From Nitrospira sp. (GTDB taxonomy: Bacteria > Nitrospirota > Nitrospiria > Nitrospirales > Nitrospiraceae), in NCBI GenBank assembly GCA_037045225.1, contig JBAOHZ010000009.1:496001-560000 (forward strand): DNA of 64,000 nucleotides, in the 5' to 3' direction. The notes beneath the pieces were generated by a model that worked only from the letters and a program-made list of their open reading frames with translations, was not told the origin of the DNA and made no database searches. Shown in pieces: positions 55,824 to 64,000 of this stretch. How positions within the stretch are numbered: position 1 is the first letter of the stretch; each line of letters opens with the position of its first letter. The position numbers and the translations under genes were made by a program.

Positions 55824-56906
55824 TCACACGGTTTGACCAAACCGAGCGATTCCCTCGTATACCTCTCGCACTCGAGACAACATCGTCTCCTCAGAAAATA
55901 TTTCGGTTACCCGCTTGCGTGCCTCATTCACAAGATTGGCTCGCAAGCGTTCATCCTCGCAAACCCGTTTGACCGCCAGCGCAATGGCTGTCGATGTACG
56001 GTCCGGAACGAGGACACCGCTTTTACCATCCTCAATTATTTCTCTCATCCCCCCTACGTCAGTGGTCACAACAGGAACACCAATCCTCATCGCCTCCAGA
56101 GGAACCAGTGGCAATCCTTCCCACCGCGACGTCATTACCAATAGGTGAAGATCTCTCATTACGTTCATAGTTTCCTCATGTGAGAGACCTCCTCGCATCG
56201 TCACACGATCTGCCAAACCTTTGCGCGCGATTTCTTTCTGGACAGTTATTTCTAGCGAACCTGCCCCAATGATCACGGCTCGATAGTGGGGAAGTTCCCT
56301 CAAACTGTCCAGAAAGAGAAGCGGGTCCTTCGGTGGTTCGAGGCGACCTACAAAACCGATGAGGCACTGCCGACCTTGAGCACCAACCGTCACCGAAGGG
56401 CAGGGGATCCCGTTGTGAATCACACAATTAGGCGTGTTCCCTGACAATAATCGATAGGTTTTGGCGAGGTTCTGGTCGAACCGCGAGACGAAGATCACAT
56501 GATTCGCGCGGTTCAAAGCAAGTCGCTCTGCACCTGCAGCCAACCACCGAAACGGAAACGGTTTATGTGCAAAATGGAACCCGTGAACGGTATAGACCGA
56601 GGGAACGGCGTTCCCTGCGAGTGCCTGAAAGAATGCAGCACGACCGCCGTGAACATGGACGACATGTGGCTTCACGGACCTCAGAACTTTTTGGAGTCGA
56701 AAGGGAACACGGGGATCCAGTCGACCTGAGAAAAAGTCTAGCCCAACGCACGGGATACCCATCTCTCCCGCTTTTCGGGAAAGGTACGAGTCTCGCTGGG
56801 TTACGAGATAGAGTGACATGCTGTCTTTGAGCCCGCGCAGAATCTGCAGCACATGGTTGGTCCCTCCACCAACATCTCCGGACGCAATAATCTGTAACAC
56901 TCTCAT
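55824..56906 (-). CDS. Glycosyltransferase, GT4 family
   Basis: This 360-residue GT-B enzyme starts VLQIIASGDVGGGTNHVLQI, has HVVHVHGGRAAFF and FVSRFDQNLAKTY in the acceptor half, and VGRLEPPKDPLLFLDSLREL plus SRWEGLPLVPLEAMRIGVP (E-x7-E) in the donor half. It retains an anomeric configuration by family rule. Transcribed with its neighbours; 23 bases separate it from the preceding GT2 gene. Base composition is less GC-rich than the housekeeping block to the left. Confidence 0.93.
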   Translation of the reverse strand: MRVLQIIASGDVGGGTNHVLQILRGLKDSMSLYLVTQRDSYLSRKAGEMGIPCVGLDFFSGRLDPRVPFRLQKVLRSVKPHVVHVHGGRAAFFQALAGNAVPSVYTVHGFHFAHKPFPFRWLAAGAERLALNRANHVIFVSRFDQNLAKTYRLLSGNTPNCVIHNGIPCPSVTVGAQGRQCLIGFVGRLEPPKDPLLFLDSLRELPHYRAVIIGAGSLEITVQKEIARKGLADRVTMRGGLSHEETMNVMRDLHLLVMTSRWEGLPLVPLEAMRIGVPVVTTDVGGMREIIEDGKSGVLVPDRTSTAIALAVKRVCEDERLRANLVNEARKRVTEIFSEETMLSRVREVYEGIARFGQTV

Positions 56907-56929
56907 GTTTGAGTCTCATGTGTGGGCAC

Positions 56930-57772
56930 TTACACCTTTGATCTCCAACCTTCGAACCTGCCACACAAGGCATTCCAGTGATAGTAGGCTTTTGTCCACT
57001 CTCCTCTTACAAGGCTCACGAGTGCTCCCCCAAGTGGCCGGATCAAATAGTATGCAATAAACCACAGTGGGAAATGGTGCTTTTTCCAGACTCTCCCGAT
57101 TCCCGCACCATAGGTATACGCCCGTTTAGCCATTTCCTCCAATCCCTGGTCGAATGGATTAGGATGAAAGACTTGAATCTCCGGCAAGTAGAGTATGTTG
57201 AATCCGGCCCTAATTGCTCTGACAGGATAATCGATGTCCTCTCCTCCCACCCAAGGGGTCCCAGCGCCCGGCCCCATCATTTCATCAAAGCCTCCAATTG
57301 TTTCTACGACTTTTCGTTTGAGAAAAATTGTAAAGGTACATGTTCTCCTCCACACGTTCGTCAAAGACACAAGACCAGTTGTCTCATCAAATCTCGAATA
57401 GGCACTCATCTGCCCATCTTGGCTTATGACGCGACCTGTCACACCATCACAGTGACCTTGCTCAAGTAATCGAATTACATTTTGCAAGAGGTCATGGGGG
57501 TACCAACAATCATCATCGGGAAATCCCACGATGTCTCCCGTTATTTTCTGAATTCCCGCATTGCGAGCTCGCGAAACACCAAGGGGCGAAGTCAGATGGA
57601 TAATCGTCAAACGATCACAAAATGAAGCAATCACATTCTCGAGCCGATCATCAAGATTCTGATCAACAACAATCAATTCAAAATTCCTGTAGGTCTGGTC
57701 GTCTAACGAAGTCAACAATCTATGCAATTCGGATGTTCGCCCAACAGTTGCGACAATCAAGGAAAATTTCAT
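56930..57772 (-). CDS. Glycosyltransferase, GT2 family
   Basis: This 280-residue GT-A inverting transferase has FSLIVATVGRTSELHRLL at the start, LIVVDQNLDD, SRARNAGIQ, and the metal-binding acidic cluster GFPDDDCWYP. The C-terminal half carries GGEDIDYPVRA, a catalytic-base motif, and a hydrophobic stretch (FPLWFIAYYLIRPLGGALVSL) that may contact the membrane. Fifteen bases separate it from the next GT2 gene upstream. Confidence 0.92.
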   Translation of the reverse strand: MKFSLIVATVGRTSELHRLLTSLDDQTYRNFELIVVDQNLDDRLENVIASFCDRLTIIHLTSPLGVSRARNAGIQKITGDIVGFPDDDCWYPHDLLQNVIRLLEQGHCDGVTGRVISQDGQMSAYSRFDETTGLVSLTNVWRRTCTFTIFLKRKVVETIGGFDEMMGPGAGTPWVGGEDIDYPVRAIRAGFNILYLPEIQVFHPNPFDQGLEEMAKRAYTYGAGIGRVWKKHHFPLWFIAYYLIRPLGGALVSLVRGEWTKAYYHWNALCGRFEGWRSKV

Positions 57773-57787
57773 GGACGGTATCTTGGG

Positions 57788-58705
57788 TTAATGGCTTTTA
57801 CCAGTCGTAATTCTTCGGAGAAGAATAGCCATGAAGGTAACCGACCACGATGGCTTATACTCTCGTCCACGTCTCGCATAGCTCAGCGCTAATGTATAGT
57901 TCCTCTCACGCAGTGCCCGTAAAGCAGCTTCGGCTGTCGTTCTGGCATGCCATTTTCGACAGAATGGCTCTACCGGTTCGCGCTGGCTATTTGTACGTAT
58001 ATGCTCTTCCGCAATTTCCAAATACTCGTTGAGCATCCTCAGGCGATGAGGACTATTATGACTAAAAGTCAACGACCCCGAGTGAGCCCGATAGTGATAC
58101 AACACCCTCGGTATTCCGACACTCTCGATCCCCGCCAAGGTCGCACGAATGAGAAACTCTCGATCAGCAGCAATACGAAAACGCGTCTCATAGAGTCCGA
58201 TTTTTTCATAGACCCTCTTTCTGAAAAAGCGGGCATTCGTCATGGCCGGACCAATGGTCACATTTTCAAATGAAAGCTCCAAATCCTTGGGACCCATATA
58301 TTGACCAATAATACGCTTCTCTCCCCTCGAGCCATGCTCAAATACCTCCACGCCTCCACAAACTGCATCGGCAGCAGGCATCGCCATGAACTTTTCAGCT
58401 ATCTGCCCAAACATCAACTTTTCATACAAGTCATCACAATTGAGATGCCCGATGATATCCCCACTGCTTAACCGCACCCCCTTATTGAGTGCGTCGTAGA
58501 GGCCTCGATCAGGCTCACTGATCACGCGTAGATGTGGATACTTACCGACAACATCAAGCGTCCCGTCAGTCGAACCACCATCGACGATAATATGTTCAAT
58601 CCGAGGATAACCCTGATCAAGGACGCTCTGAATGGCTTCCTCGATGAACCGACGTCCATTGAGACATGGTGTGACGATCGAGATGAGGGGCAGCTGAGAG
58701 ATCAT
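57788..58705 (-). CDS. Glycosyltransferase, GT2 family
   Basis: This 305-residue GT-A enzyme resembles the WcaA/WbbD-like group: ISIVTPCLNGRRFIEEAIQS, IIVDGGSTDGTLDVV, SEPDRGLYDALNKG, and GHLNCDDLY as the metal-binding site. FRIAADREFLIRATLAG is the likely base-containing region. The ATG at 58705 is used; a TTG 12 bases earlier is in frame. Upstream lies a 226-bp gap, so this may be the first gene of a separate transcript. Confidence 0.92.
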   Translation of the reverse strand: MISQLPLISIVTPCLNGRRFIEEAIQSVLDQGYPRIEHIIVDGGSTDGTLDVVGKYPHLRVISEPDRGLYDALNKGVRLSSGDIIGHLNCDDLYEKLMFGQIAEKFMAMPAADAVCGGVEVFEHGSRGEKRIIGQYMGPKDLELSFENVTIGPAMTNARFFRKRVYEKIGLYETRFRIAADREFLIRATLAGIESVGIPRVLYHYRAHSGSLTFSHNSPHRLRMLNEYLEIAEEHIRTNSQREPVEPFCRKWHARTTAEAALRALRERNYTLALSYARRGREYKPSWSVTFMAILLRRITTGKSH

Positions 58706-58909
58706 TTCATATACCAACCGTGAGAACTATTCGTTATGAGACTCCTCCTGGAAGCTCGACTCGTAAAGTAAAATCGCCGACACCAAGACATTCAAATACT
58801 CCTGGTGTAAACACCTGACTCACCCAGAGTACTGAGGCCCAAGGACAACTCATTCTCTCTCATGGAAAGACGCAAAACTACTTCAACCGTACAGCGATGA
58901 TCAATTTAC

Positions 58910-58921
58910 GCTGTCGACAGC
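58910..58921. terminator. Palindrome GCTGTCGACAGC after the GT-A gene
   Basis: A perfect 12-bp palindrome lies 10 bases downstream of the stop of the gene at 58932-59948, inside the 226-bp gap separating two parts of the polysaccharide cluster. A second palindrome, GGTGTAAACACC, is at 58804-58815. No T-run; terminator or operator role is conjecture. Confidence 0.3.
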
Positions 58922-58931
58922 AGCCACAGCC

Positions 58932-59948
58932 CTAGAGCACTCGTCCGTTCACCCGGATAAGATACTGCCCCATAATAGTCTCGCGAGACATCTTCAACCA
59001 CCGCCGCAGGCCACGTAGATATCGCATCACGCCAGTTCGTTGGCTGCCACCACGCTCCAGTATCATCACCGAAGCAGCGCCGTCAGGTAGTGCCTGCAAC
59101 TCAGCCTCGATCGCCGTTAATTCGCGAATGTACGGCGCGAAAATACCACGGCGTATAGCTGTCGAGGGTTTGACCTGATAGTCGAGCAAGTTAGGTTCGT
59201 AGAGCCACGACCAAATCCGTTTGAATCCGTGAAAGTGAAAACAAACGAGCGGCTTGTCGTCAATCTGAACTCCGGCACGCGACTGAGACACCATGACTCC
59301 GCCGAGGTTCCAGGGAGCCGCATTCAGACCGGGATGGTTAAGTACCACCGTGCCTGAAAAACGGCTCGGCCACTCGTCCAGATACTTCTGATCTGCAAAC
59401 CGACCGTCCTCGTATCGATCGTAACACCAGTCGAGACATTGCTGCCGCCACCATGCCAAGCAGTCCAAACCGGCTTGATCGTTTCGGAACATGAGCCATC
59501 CAACGTTGTAACGTCCATACTTTTCCAGATGAAGTAACGGCACAGGAAACCTATGGCCAGAGATTCCGATAGAGTGCGTGTTGAACTCTCTAAAGATCGG
59601 CTCAACGTCTGAAAAGAGGTACATGTCCGCATCAAGATACGTAATAATATCAATCTCCGTGTCACACCGGAGAATGTACAACGGAAGGGACGGAGAACAT
59701 GTGAAGTAGTACTCGATCCTCGATCGCGCCCCTTTCGTAGCCAGCAATTCTGGATCCGCCCGTTCAAACTCTTCTATCGTGATTAATCGAACTTGTGGGA
59801 GGTGAAGTCGAACCAGCAGGTCATAGCATCCAGCATCCATACAGAGAATCCAGAGCTGAAACGAAGAACAGGTCCGCACAAGTGAGCGGTATAGAGCGAT
59901 GCCTCGAGGCAGATAATTCCGGTCAAAATACGTACAAAAATGACGCAT
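58932..59948 (-). CDS. Putative GT-A glycosyltransferase (GT8-like)
   Basis: This 338-residue soluble protein has the plan of family-8-type transferases: RGIALYRSLVRTCSSFQLWI near the start, then IDIITYLDADMYLFSDVEPI with a DxD metal site (D106/D108), RYNVGWLMFRND, FADQKYLDEWPSRF and VVLNHPGLNAAPWNLGG, and a histidine pair in CFHFHGFKRIW. Substrate unknown. The ATG at 59948 shares one base with the aminotransferase stop (TGATG); a GTG at 59951 is also possible. Confidence 0.8.
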   Translation of the reverse strand: MRHFCTYFDRNYLPRGIALYRSLVRTCSSFQLWILCMDAGCYDLLVRLHLPQVRLITIEEFERADPELLATKGARSRIEYYFTCSPSLPLYILRCDTEIDIITYLDADMYLFSDVEPIFREFNTHSIGISGHRFPVPLLHLEKYGRYNVGWLMFRNDQAGLDCLAWWRQQCLDWCYDRYEDGRFADQKYLDEWPSRFSGTVVLNHPGLNAAPWNLGGVMVSQSRAGVQIDDKPLVCFHFHGFKRIWSWLYEPNLLDYQVKPSTAIRRGIFAPYIRELTAIEAELQALPDGAASVMILERGGSQRTGVMRYLRGLRRWLKMSRETIMGQYLIRVNGRVL

Positions 59949-61105
59949 CACCTAGGCCGATGATCTTCCTTGAGCCACGACAGAATCAAATCACCGACCC
60001 GACGAACCTGATCAGAGGTCAGGTGTGGATGCATGGGAAGGCTTAGGATTTCTTGGCAGATCCGCTCGGTTGCCGCAAGTCCGCTCTGTGTCAACACGCG
60101 ATCGCGGTAAGCCGGCTGTTGATGAATCGGTACAGGATAGTGAATGAGCGTTCCTACAGAATGCGCCCCCAAGAACTGTTTCAATTCATCACGTCGGGGA
60201 CTACGGATCACATACTGGTGGTACACGTGCGTGAAGCTAGGGCTGCAGTGCGGCAAAATGAGCTGGGGCACCGACAACATTGAATCGTACTGCCGGGCCA
60301 CCTCCTGCCGTTTCGCATTGTCCTCGTCGAGAAACTGGAGTTTCACACGCAGGATGGCAGCCTGTAGCTCGTCGAGTCTGGAGTTAGCTCCGGGGACTTC
60401 ACTGATATAGCGTTCCCGCCAACCATATTCACGAAACAATGTGGCACGTTCAGCCAGTTCCGGATCGTTCGTCACTACGGCACCACCATCCCCTAGTGCC
60501 CCCAGATTCTTGGTTGGATAAAAGCTGAATGCGGCCAGATGGCCCCACGTACCTGTCTTTCGCCCATCTATCGAAGCTCCGTGGGATTGCGCACAATCCT
60601 CGATCACCTTCAAATTGAATCGCTCCGCAACGCTCATGATCGTGGGCATATCCGCGGGATGACCGTAGAGATGGACTGGGATCAGCGCTTTGATGCGCAA
60701 CGATGGGTTGGCCTGTATCGCCGCCTCAAGCCGATTTGGATCGAGGGTGTAGCTCAGGGGGGCGACATCGACAAGGAGGGGAATCGCACCGGCCAACTCG
60801 ATTGCGGCAACCGTAGCCACAGCAGTATGAGACACCGTGATGACGGCGTCACCTGGGCCGATGCCACAGGCACGCAGAGCCACATGCAACGCCTCTGTGC
60901 CGCTTCCTACACCGATGGCGAAACGAGCGCCCAAAAAGGAGGCAAACTCCTGCTCGAATGCAATGACCTCTGGCCCCAGGATATACCGGCCACCGGAGAG
61001 GACCCGCTGGATCGCCTGATCAATCTCTGGTCGCCGAGCAAGGTAATCCGCCAGCGGGTTGGCGGCAGGAATAGCAGAGGAATCCGACACAGTGGTCCTT
61101 GTCAA
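59948..61105 (-). CDS. DegT/DnrJ/EryC1/StrS sugar aminotransferase
   Basis: This 385-residue PLP enzyme aminates a keto-sugar nucleotide. PLP lysine K199 is in FSFYPTKNLGALGDGGAV; other contacts are GVGSGTEALHVALRA, VSHTAVATVAAIELAG, IEDCAQSHGA and EYGWRERYISEVPG. The start is TTG at 61105 overlapping the upstream stop as TTGA; a GTG at 61090 is an alternative. The adjacent SDR gene could make its keto-sugar substrate. Confidence 0.94.
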   Translation of the reverse strand: MTRTTVSDSSAIPAANPLADYLARRPEIDQAIQRVLSGGRYILGPEVIAFEQEFASFLGARFAIGVGSGTEALHVALRACGIGPGDAVITVSHTAVATVAAIELAGAIPLLVDVAPLSYTLDPNRLEAAIQANPSLRIKALIPVHLYGHPADMPTIMSVAERFNLKVIEDCAQSHGASIDGRKTGTWGHLAAFSFYPTKNLGALGDGGAVVTNDPELAERATLFREYGWRERYISEVPGANSRLDELQAAILRVKLQFLDEDNAKRQEVARQYDSMLSVPQLILPHCSPSFTHVYHQYVIRSPRRDELKQFLGAHSVGTLIHYPVPIHQQPAYRDRVLTQSGLAATERICQEILSLPMHPHLTSDQVRRVGDLILSWLKEDHRPR

Positions 61106-62091
61106 AGATAGTGCGCGAGATGCGCACGGTAGAATTCAACCGTCTGATGGAGCCCTTGCTCTAAGGAAACCTTTGGTCCCCATCCAAGCGTCGATTGAAT
61201 TTTCTCAAAATTCGCATAGTAGTCACCGATATCAATACGTTTCCTTTCACCAGGAAACGATCGCAGGACATAGCTTCCCCCACCGGTAACCTTCACAAGC
61301 AGATCAGCAAGGTCCTTGAGAGTAATTGCCAACTCTCCGCCCAGGTTGAACACTTGCCCGTTAGCCTCTTCACTGACCGCGACCAGAAGCATCGCATCGA
61401 CAACATCACTCACGAATGAAAAATCCCGTATCTGCTGCCCCTCCCACACTTCAAACGGCTTACCCTCAACAAGCAAACGAATCCATACCCCTAAGAAGGT
61501 CTGCTTGGCATCTTTGATCCGCATCCTGGGCCCATACGTATTGGTGAGTCTCAAGGCACACGAGCGAATGTCATACACGTTGTTGTAGAGAATGTGGTAC
61601 CACTCTCCGGCCATCTTGTTAATCCCATTCACATCAACCGGACGAAGAAGGTGCTTTTCATCCACCGGCAGATAGTCCGGCTTTCCATAGATCTGCCTGG
61701 TACTCGCAAACACAATCTTAATCTTTGGTTGATAGCGTCGGCAGACCTCCAAGATCGACAGCTGAGCGCGACAATTGATCTCCAAATCCGTGTACGGATT
61801 TTCCATAGAGTCAAGATGACTTGTCTGCCCAGCCAGATTGAACAGAAAATCCTGGCCTTGAATGAGATGGCGGAAACTGTGCTCATCCCGAACATCAGAA
61901 ATATTCACCCGGATGTTTCGTTCAATATCGGTGACATTGAACAAATTGCCGCCATACTCTGGGACGAGACTGTCAACCACTGTCACACTGGCACCCCTTC
62001 GGACAAGTTCTCGAGCCAGGTTGGAGCCAATAAACCCCATTCCTCCCGTAATCAACACCTTGGAGCCGGAAAAATCGCCAGACTCCGTCAT
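61102..62091 (-). CDS. NAD-dependent sugar-nucleotide epimerase/dehydratase (extended SDR)
   Basis: This 329-residue protein has the Rossmann loop KVLITGGMGFIGSNL, FNLAGQTSHLDSMENP, and IVFASTRQIYG with S130/T131. At the place of the usual YxxxK the sequence reads NGINK (N155, K159), so the catalytic tyrosine position is Asn. From memory, 'VDVNGINKxAGE' recurs in a subgroup of SDR sugar enzymes, so this may be a family trait rather than damage. RLTNTYGPRMR and RDFSFVSDVVDAM bind the nucleotide sugar. Overlaps both neighbours by four bases. Confidence 0.92.
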   Translation of the reverse strand: MTESGDFSGSKVLITGGMGFIGSNLARELVRRGASVTVVDSLVPEYGGNLFNVTDIERNIRVNISDVRDEHSFRHLIQGQDFLFNLAGQTSHLDSMENPYTDLEINCRAQLSILEVCRRYQPKIKIVFASTRQIYGKPDYLPVDEKHLLRPVDVNGINKMAGEWYHILYNNVYDIRSCALRLTNTYGPRMRIKDAKQTFLGVWIRLLVEGKPFEVWEGQQIRDFSFVSDVVDAMLLVAVSEEANGQVFNLGGELAITLKDLADLLVKVTGGGSYVLRSFPGERKRIDIGDYYANFEKIQSTLGWGPKVSLEQGLHQTVEFYRAHLAHYL

Positions 62092-62816
62092 TTGTGATCT
62101 ACTTTCTTTGCCAAGATGACATTGTCGAGATACAGATCAGGATTTGAAGGAGTCATGAATCGACCTATGGCACCCAAAAGATTGATAGGCGCCATCAACA
62201 ACAATGTACTGAAGAGATTGAGATACTGGTTTCTGTGGACCGTAACTTTATAGAGATAGGCATTTACGAGCTGACAGAGAACTCGAACATCGCTCATAGT
62301 CTTGACATGCTCCACGACCTCAAAACCAGCACTCGTGATGAGGGCGAGGAGGCCAAAAGAGGAATAACGGGCATAATCATACGGCTGTTCATGCTCATCC
62401 CAAACAAATGGCACTGTCAGTAGCAAATGTCCGCCCGGCTTGAGCACTCGATTCAGTTCACGCACAAATTCCGTGGGTGTGAACACATGCTCCAAGACCT
62501 GGTTACACACGAGCGAATCAAAACTTTCAGAATCGAACGGAAAGGCTTGGCCACCATAAAACACATCTGCCTGCTTGTGAGCACGATTCTCCGGCGTATC
62601 AAGCTCCATACCAATGTACTCAACGGCCTTAAATAAGGGTCGATAGGGTTGACTCCCGCAGCCAACATCTAGGACGCGTCCCGTGATATGGGGGGTAAGG
62701 CGACAGACACTCTCATATAACCCCTTCCTCGCAAAATAAAACGGGTTGATGAACAGCCCGGGAAGGCCGGGACGCATCATCTGAGCATCATAGTACCGCT
62801 TCAGACTAGTCAACAT
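62088..62816 (-). CDS. Class I SAM-dependent methyltransferase
   Basis: The protein has 242 residues. The SAM-binding loop is GRVLDVGCGSQPYRPLF with an acidic end to strand 2 (YIGMELDTPE), then FDSLVCNQVLEHVFTPTEFV and LNRVLKPGGHLLLTVPF. It resembles the UbiE-type Methyltransf_11 fold; the acceptor is unknown, probably a sugar in this cluster. The ATG at 62816 follows the upstream stop by four bases; an open frame running on to 63053 lies over the neighbouring gene and is rejected. Its stop overlaps the SDR start as ATGA. Confidence 0.88.
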   Translation of the reverse strand: MLTSLKRYYDAQMMRPGLPGLFINPFYFARKGLYESVCRLTPHITGRVLDVGCGSQPYRPLFKAVEYIGMELDTPENRAHKQADVFYGGQAFPFDSESFDSLVCNQVLEHVFTPTEFVRELNRVLKPGGHLLLTVPFVWDEHEQPYDYARYSSFGLLALITSAGFEVVEHVKTMSDVRVLCQLVNAYLYKVTVHRNQYLNLFSTLLLMAPINLLGAIGRFMTPSNPDLYLDNVILAKKVDHK

Positions 62817-62820
62817 AGAG

Positions 62821-63633
62821 CTAAGAACTTCGGTCCAGGATGAAACCACGAAGCTCAAACGGGCCTCGATCGCTCTGCAACGATCCCTCTGATTCCTGAA
62901 ATGAAGCAACAAGTCGATACTGGGGCGCGAAGGCCTCGAGAAATTTGGCCACAGCAAATATCCAACAGGGATAACTTGCCTTATAAATCGAGGGAGGAAC
63001 AATCTGGACCGTGAGGACATCCTGAATGGCGTCCGCACAGGGCGTTCGCGCAATCAGCATACTGTTCGCTCCGATGGAACAAGCCTCCCGGATGAGATCG
63101 TAGGGGTGCTCGACATACTGCACCACACTCGACAACAACACGACGTCAGGGGCTTCTGGCTTCACGGCTTCCTCTATCGTGTAAAAAAAATTCAGCTCGC
63201 CATCTGCAAACTCGGCCCGCCCCGATTCGACAATTCGAGACTGCTCGACGATATTCCACCGCACGGACGCCAGAGGGGGCTGGAACGCCTTGAATTGTCG
63301 GTAGACCGTTCCGAATGATCCGCCGATATCCAACACGCGCAGGTGTCCACCTCGTGCACATGCGGCACGCAAGAGACCGGCCAAGAGAGGGTAATAGAAC
63401 TCCACGTGATCAAACAGCACAGAATCACGTTCGTACGCAGCCTCCCCCATCTTGACCTTCAGCGCCGCGACTCTGGACTTCCTAAAAATGGCTTCATCGT
63501 CATACCCGGATGAGGCAGCACGCGCAGCCTCCCAAGTTGGAAACAGCCCCTGAAACCGAATATCATCAGCACGAAACCCTCGATAGGCATTGAGAATAGC
63601 CGGCGGGATCCAGGACTTGATTACTCGCTTCAT
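62821..63633 (-). CDS. Methyltransferase, TIGR04325-like
   Basis: The 270-residue protein starts RVIKSWIPPAILNAYRG and has FQGLFPTWEAARAASSGYDD, a block I remember from the TIGR04325 putative methyltransferases of polysaccharide clusters. The SAM loop is HLRVLDIGGSFGTVYRQF, followed by WNIVEQ, DVVLLSSVVQYVEHPYDLI and LIARTPC. Acceptor unknown. It lies between a glycosyltransferase (three bases upstream) and a second methyltransferase. Confidence 0.87.
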   Translation of the reverse strand: MKRVIKSWIPPAILNAYRGFRADDIRFQGLFPTWEAARAASSGYDDEAIFRKSRVAALKVKMGEAAYERDSVLFDHVEFYYPLLAGLLRAACARGGHLRVLDIGGSFGTVYRQFKAFQPPLASVRWNIVEQSRIVESGRAEFADGELNFFYTIEEAVKPEAPDVVLLSSVVQYVEHPYDLIREACSIGANSMLIARTPCADAIQDVLTVQIVPPSIYKASYPCWIFAVAKFLEAFAPQYRLVASFQESEGSLQSDRGPFELRGFILDRSS

Positions 63634-63636
63634 TCC

Positions 63637-64000
63637 TCAGATCCCTCCGGCATGGTCGCCAACCATTCCTCGTAGGCGTGCCCAGATCCGCCGAGGCACG
63701 GAGGGTCGTAACGACTTCAGCATCCGAATAAATGCTTGGCGCGCAGGCTGACTTTCCTCAATCGGAATATCCCTTACTACAACTGGCCTCCCCCAAGAAA
63801 TATGCACAAATTCGTCGGCACGCCCCCCATGTGTTCCACTACCGTCGGTTCCGATATTTTGCACCTGAGATGAGCCCGGGTACAGTGTAAGGAGACCTTC
63901 CAGGAATGCCGCCGCATGCCAACGGATCGCCCAGGAGTCATTCCGTCCACCGACCTGGTCCTCGAGCATTTTCATGTAGGGATACACACCATCCATATCA
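63637..64000 (-). CDS. Glycosyltransferase, C-terminal part (runs off the right edge)
   Basis: The frame continues beyond base 64000; about 120 residues are visible. GVYPYMKMLEDQVGGRNDSW then IRWHAAAFLEG, and LYPGSSQVQNIGTDGSGTHG, match what I recall of the end of GT2-type transferases that modify surface polysaccharides. The catalytic N-terminal domain is outside the window. Three bases before the TIGR04325-like gene, so it belongs to the same transcript. Confidence 0.75.
   Translation of the reverse strand, partial: DMDGVYPYMKMLEDQVGGRNDSWAIRWHAAAFLEGLLTLYPGSSQVQNIGTDGSGTHGGRADEFVHISWGRPVVVRDIPIEESQPARQAFIRMLKSLRPSVPRRIWARLRGMVGDHAGGI

Noticed and set aside
62817..63053. N-terminal extension of the methyltransferase gene across the TIGR04325-like gene
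   Set aside because: It would overlap a well-supported gene on the same strand by over 200 bases; family sequence begins near the ATG at 62816.
1..64000. CRISPR arrays, tRNA, rRNA, integrase-flanked att sites
   Set aside because: No regularly spaced repeats, cloverleaf or rRNA sequence was noticed, and no integrase gene or matching direct repeats were found at the edges of the 0.7-8.7 kb island; detection by eye is limited.

Overview
The window looks like chromosome from a Gram-negative, high-GC bacterium, most probably Nitrospira or a close relative (phylum Nitrospirota). This is an inference from protein style, from the gene mix (RND pumps, carboxypeptidase-like/TonB receptor, cyclic glucan synthase, archaeal-type class I aldolase, PsiF and DUF3108 proteins) and from a long hairpin repeat at 24401-24523 that resembles intergenic repeats I remember from Nitrospira genomes. 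No rRNA, tRNA or CRISPR array was seen.

Layout. 1-708: 3' end of an uncharacterised conserved gene. About 710-8760: a lower-GC accessory island holding an intact IS3-family element (1047-2268, with 4-bp target duplication), a probable gene remnant, and a two-gene TPR/PIN module (2437-8647) that looks like a prokaryotic conflict (defence-type) system. 8775-9583: two decayed copies of the 3' end of a TonB-like gene on either side of an orphan XRE antitoxin-like gene. 9598-14681: MarR regulator divergent from an AcrAB-type efflux pair. 14671-15531: ModA-like binding protein. 16129-23808: a second RND operon whose permease is split into two overlapping reading frames, followed by its membrane fusion protein, an outer-membrane factor and a secreted SPRY-domain protein. 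23855-27389: TonB-C protein, hairpin repeat, TonB-dependent receptor and a small His-rich exported protein.

27564-41945 is mainly plus-strand: DAHP synthase, a 2902-residue cyclic beta-1,2-glucan synthase, TatD, AmiC-type amidase, TruA and a PsiF protein, with a minus-strand YacP-type nuclease in between. From 42020 to the right edge everything is on the minus strand. It starts with a housekeeping block, cysE-ispF-ispD-yacL-like, whose order resembles that of Bacillus. Then come degQ, fructose-bisphosphate aldolase and bisphosphatase, DUF3108, phosphomannomutase, ManC and KdsC. A surface-polysaccharide cluster follows: initiating sugar-phosphate transferase, six glycosyltransferases, a DegT aminotransferase, an SDR epimerase/dehydratase and two methyltransferases. 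The sugar genes form a plausible route: gluconeogenic fructose-6-phosphate (Fba/Fbp), then mannose-1-P and GDP-mannose (PMM/ManC), then lipid-linked polymer assembly.

The items most worth a second look are the TPR/PIN module with a dyad just upstream of its start, the precisely split RND permease, the three-copy TonB-C fragment family around the orphan antitoxin, and the long hairpin repeat.
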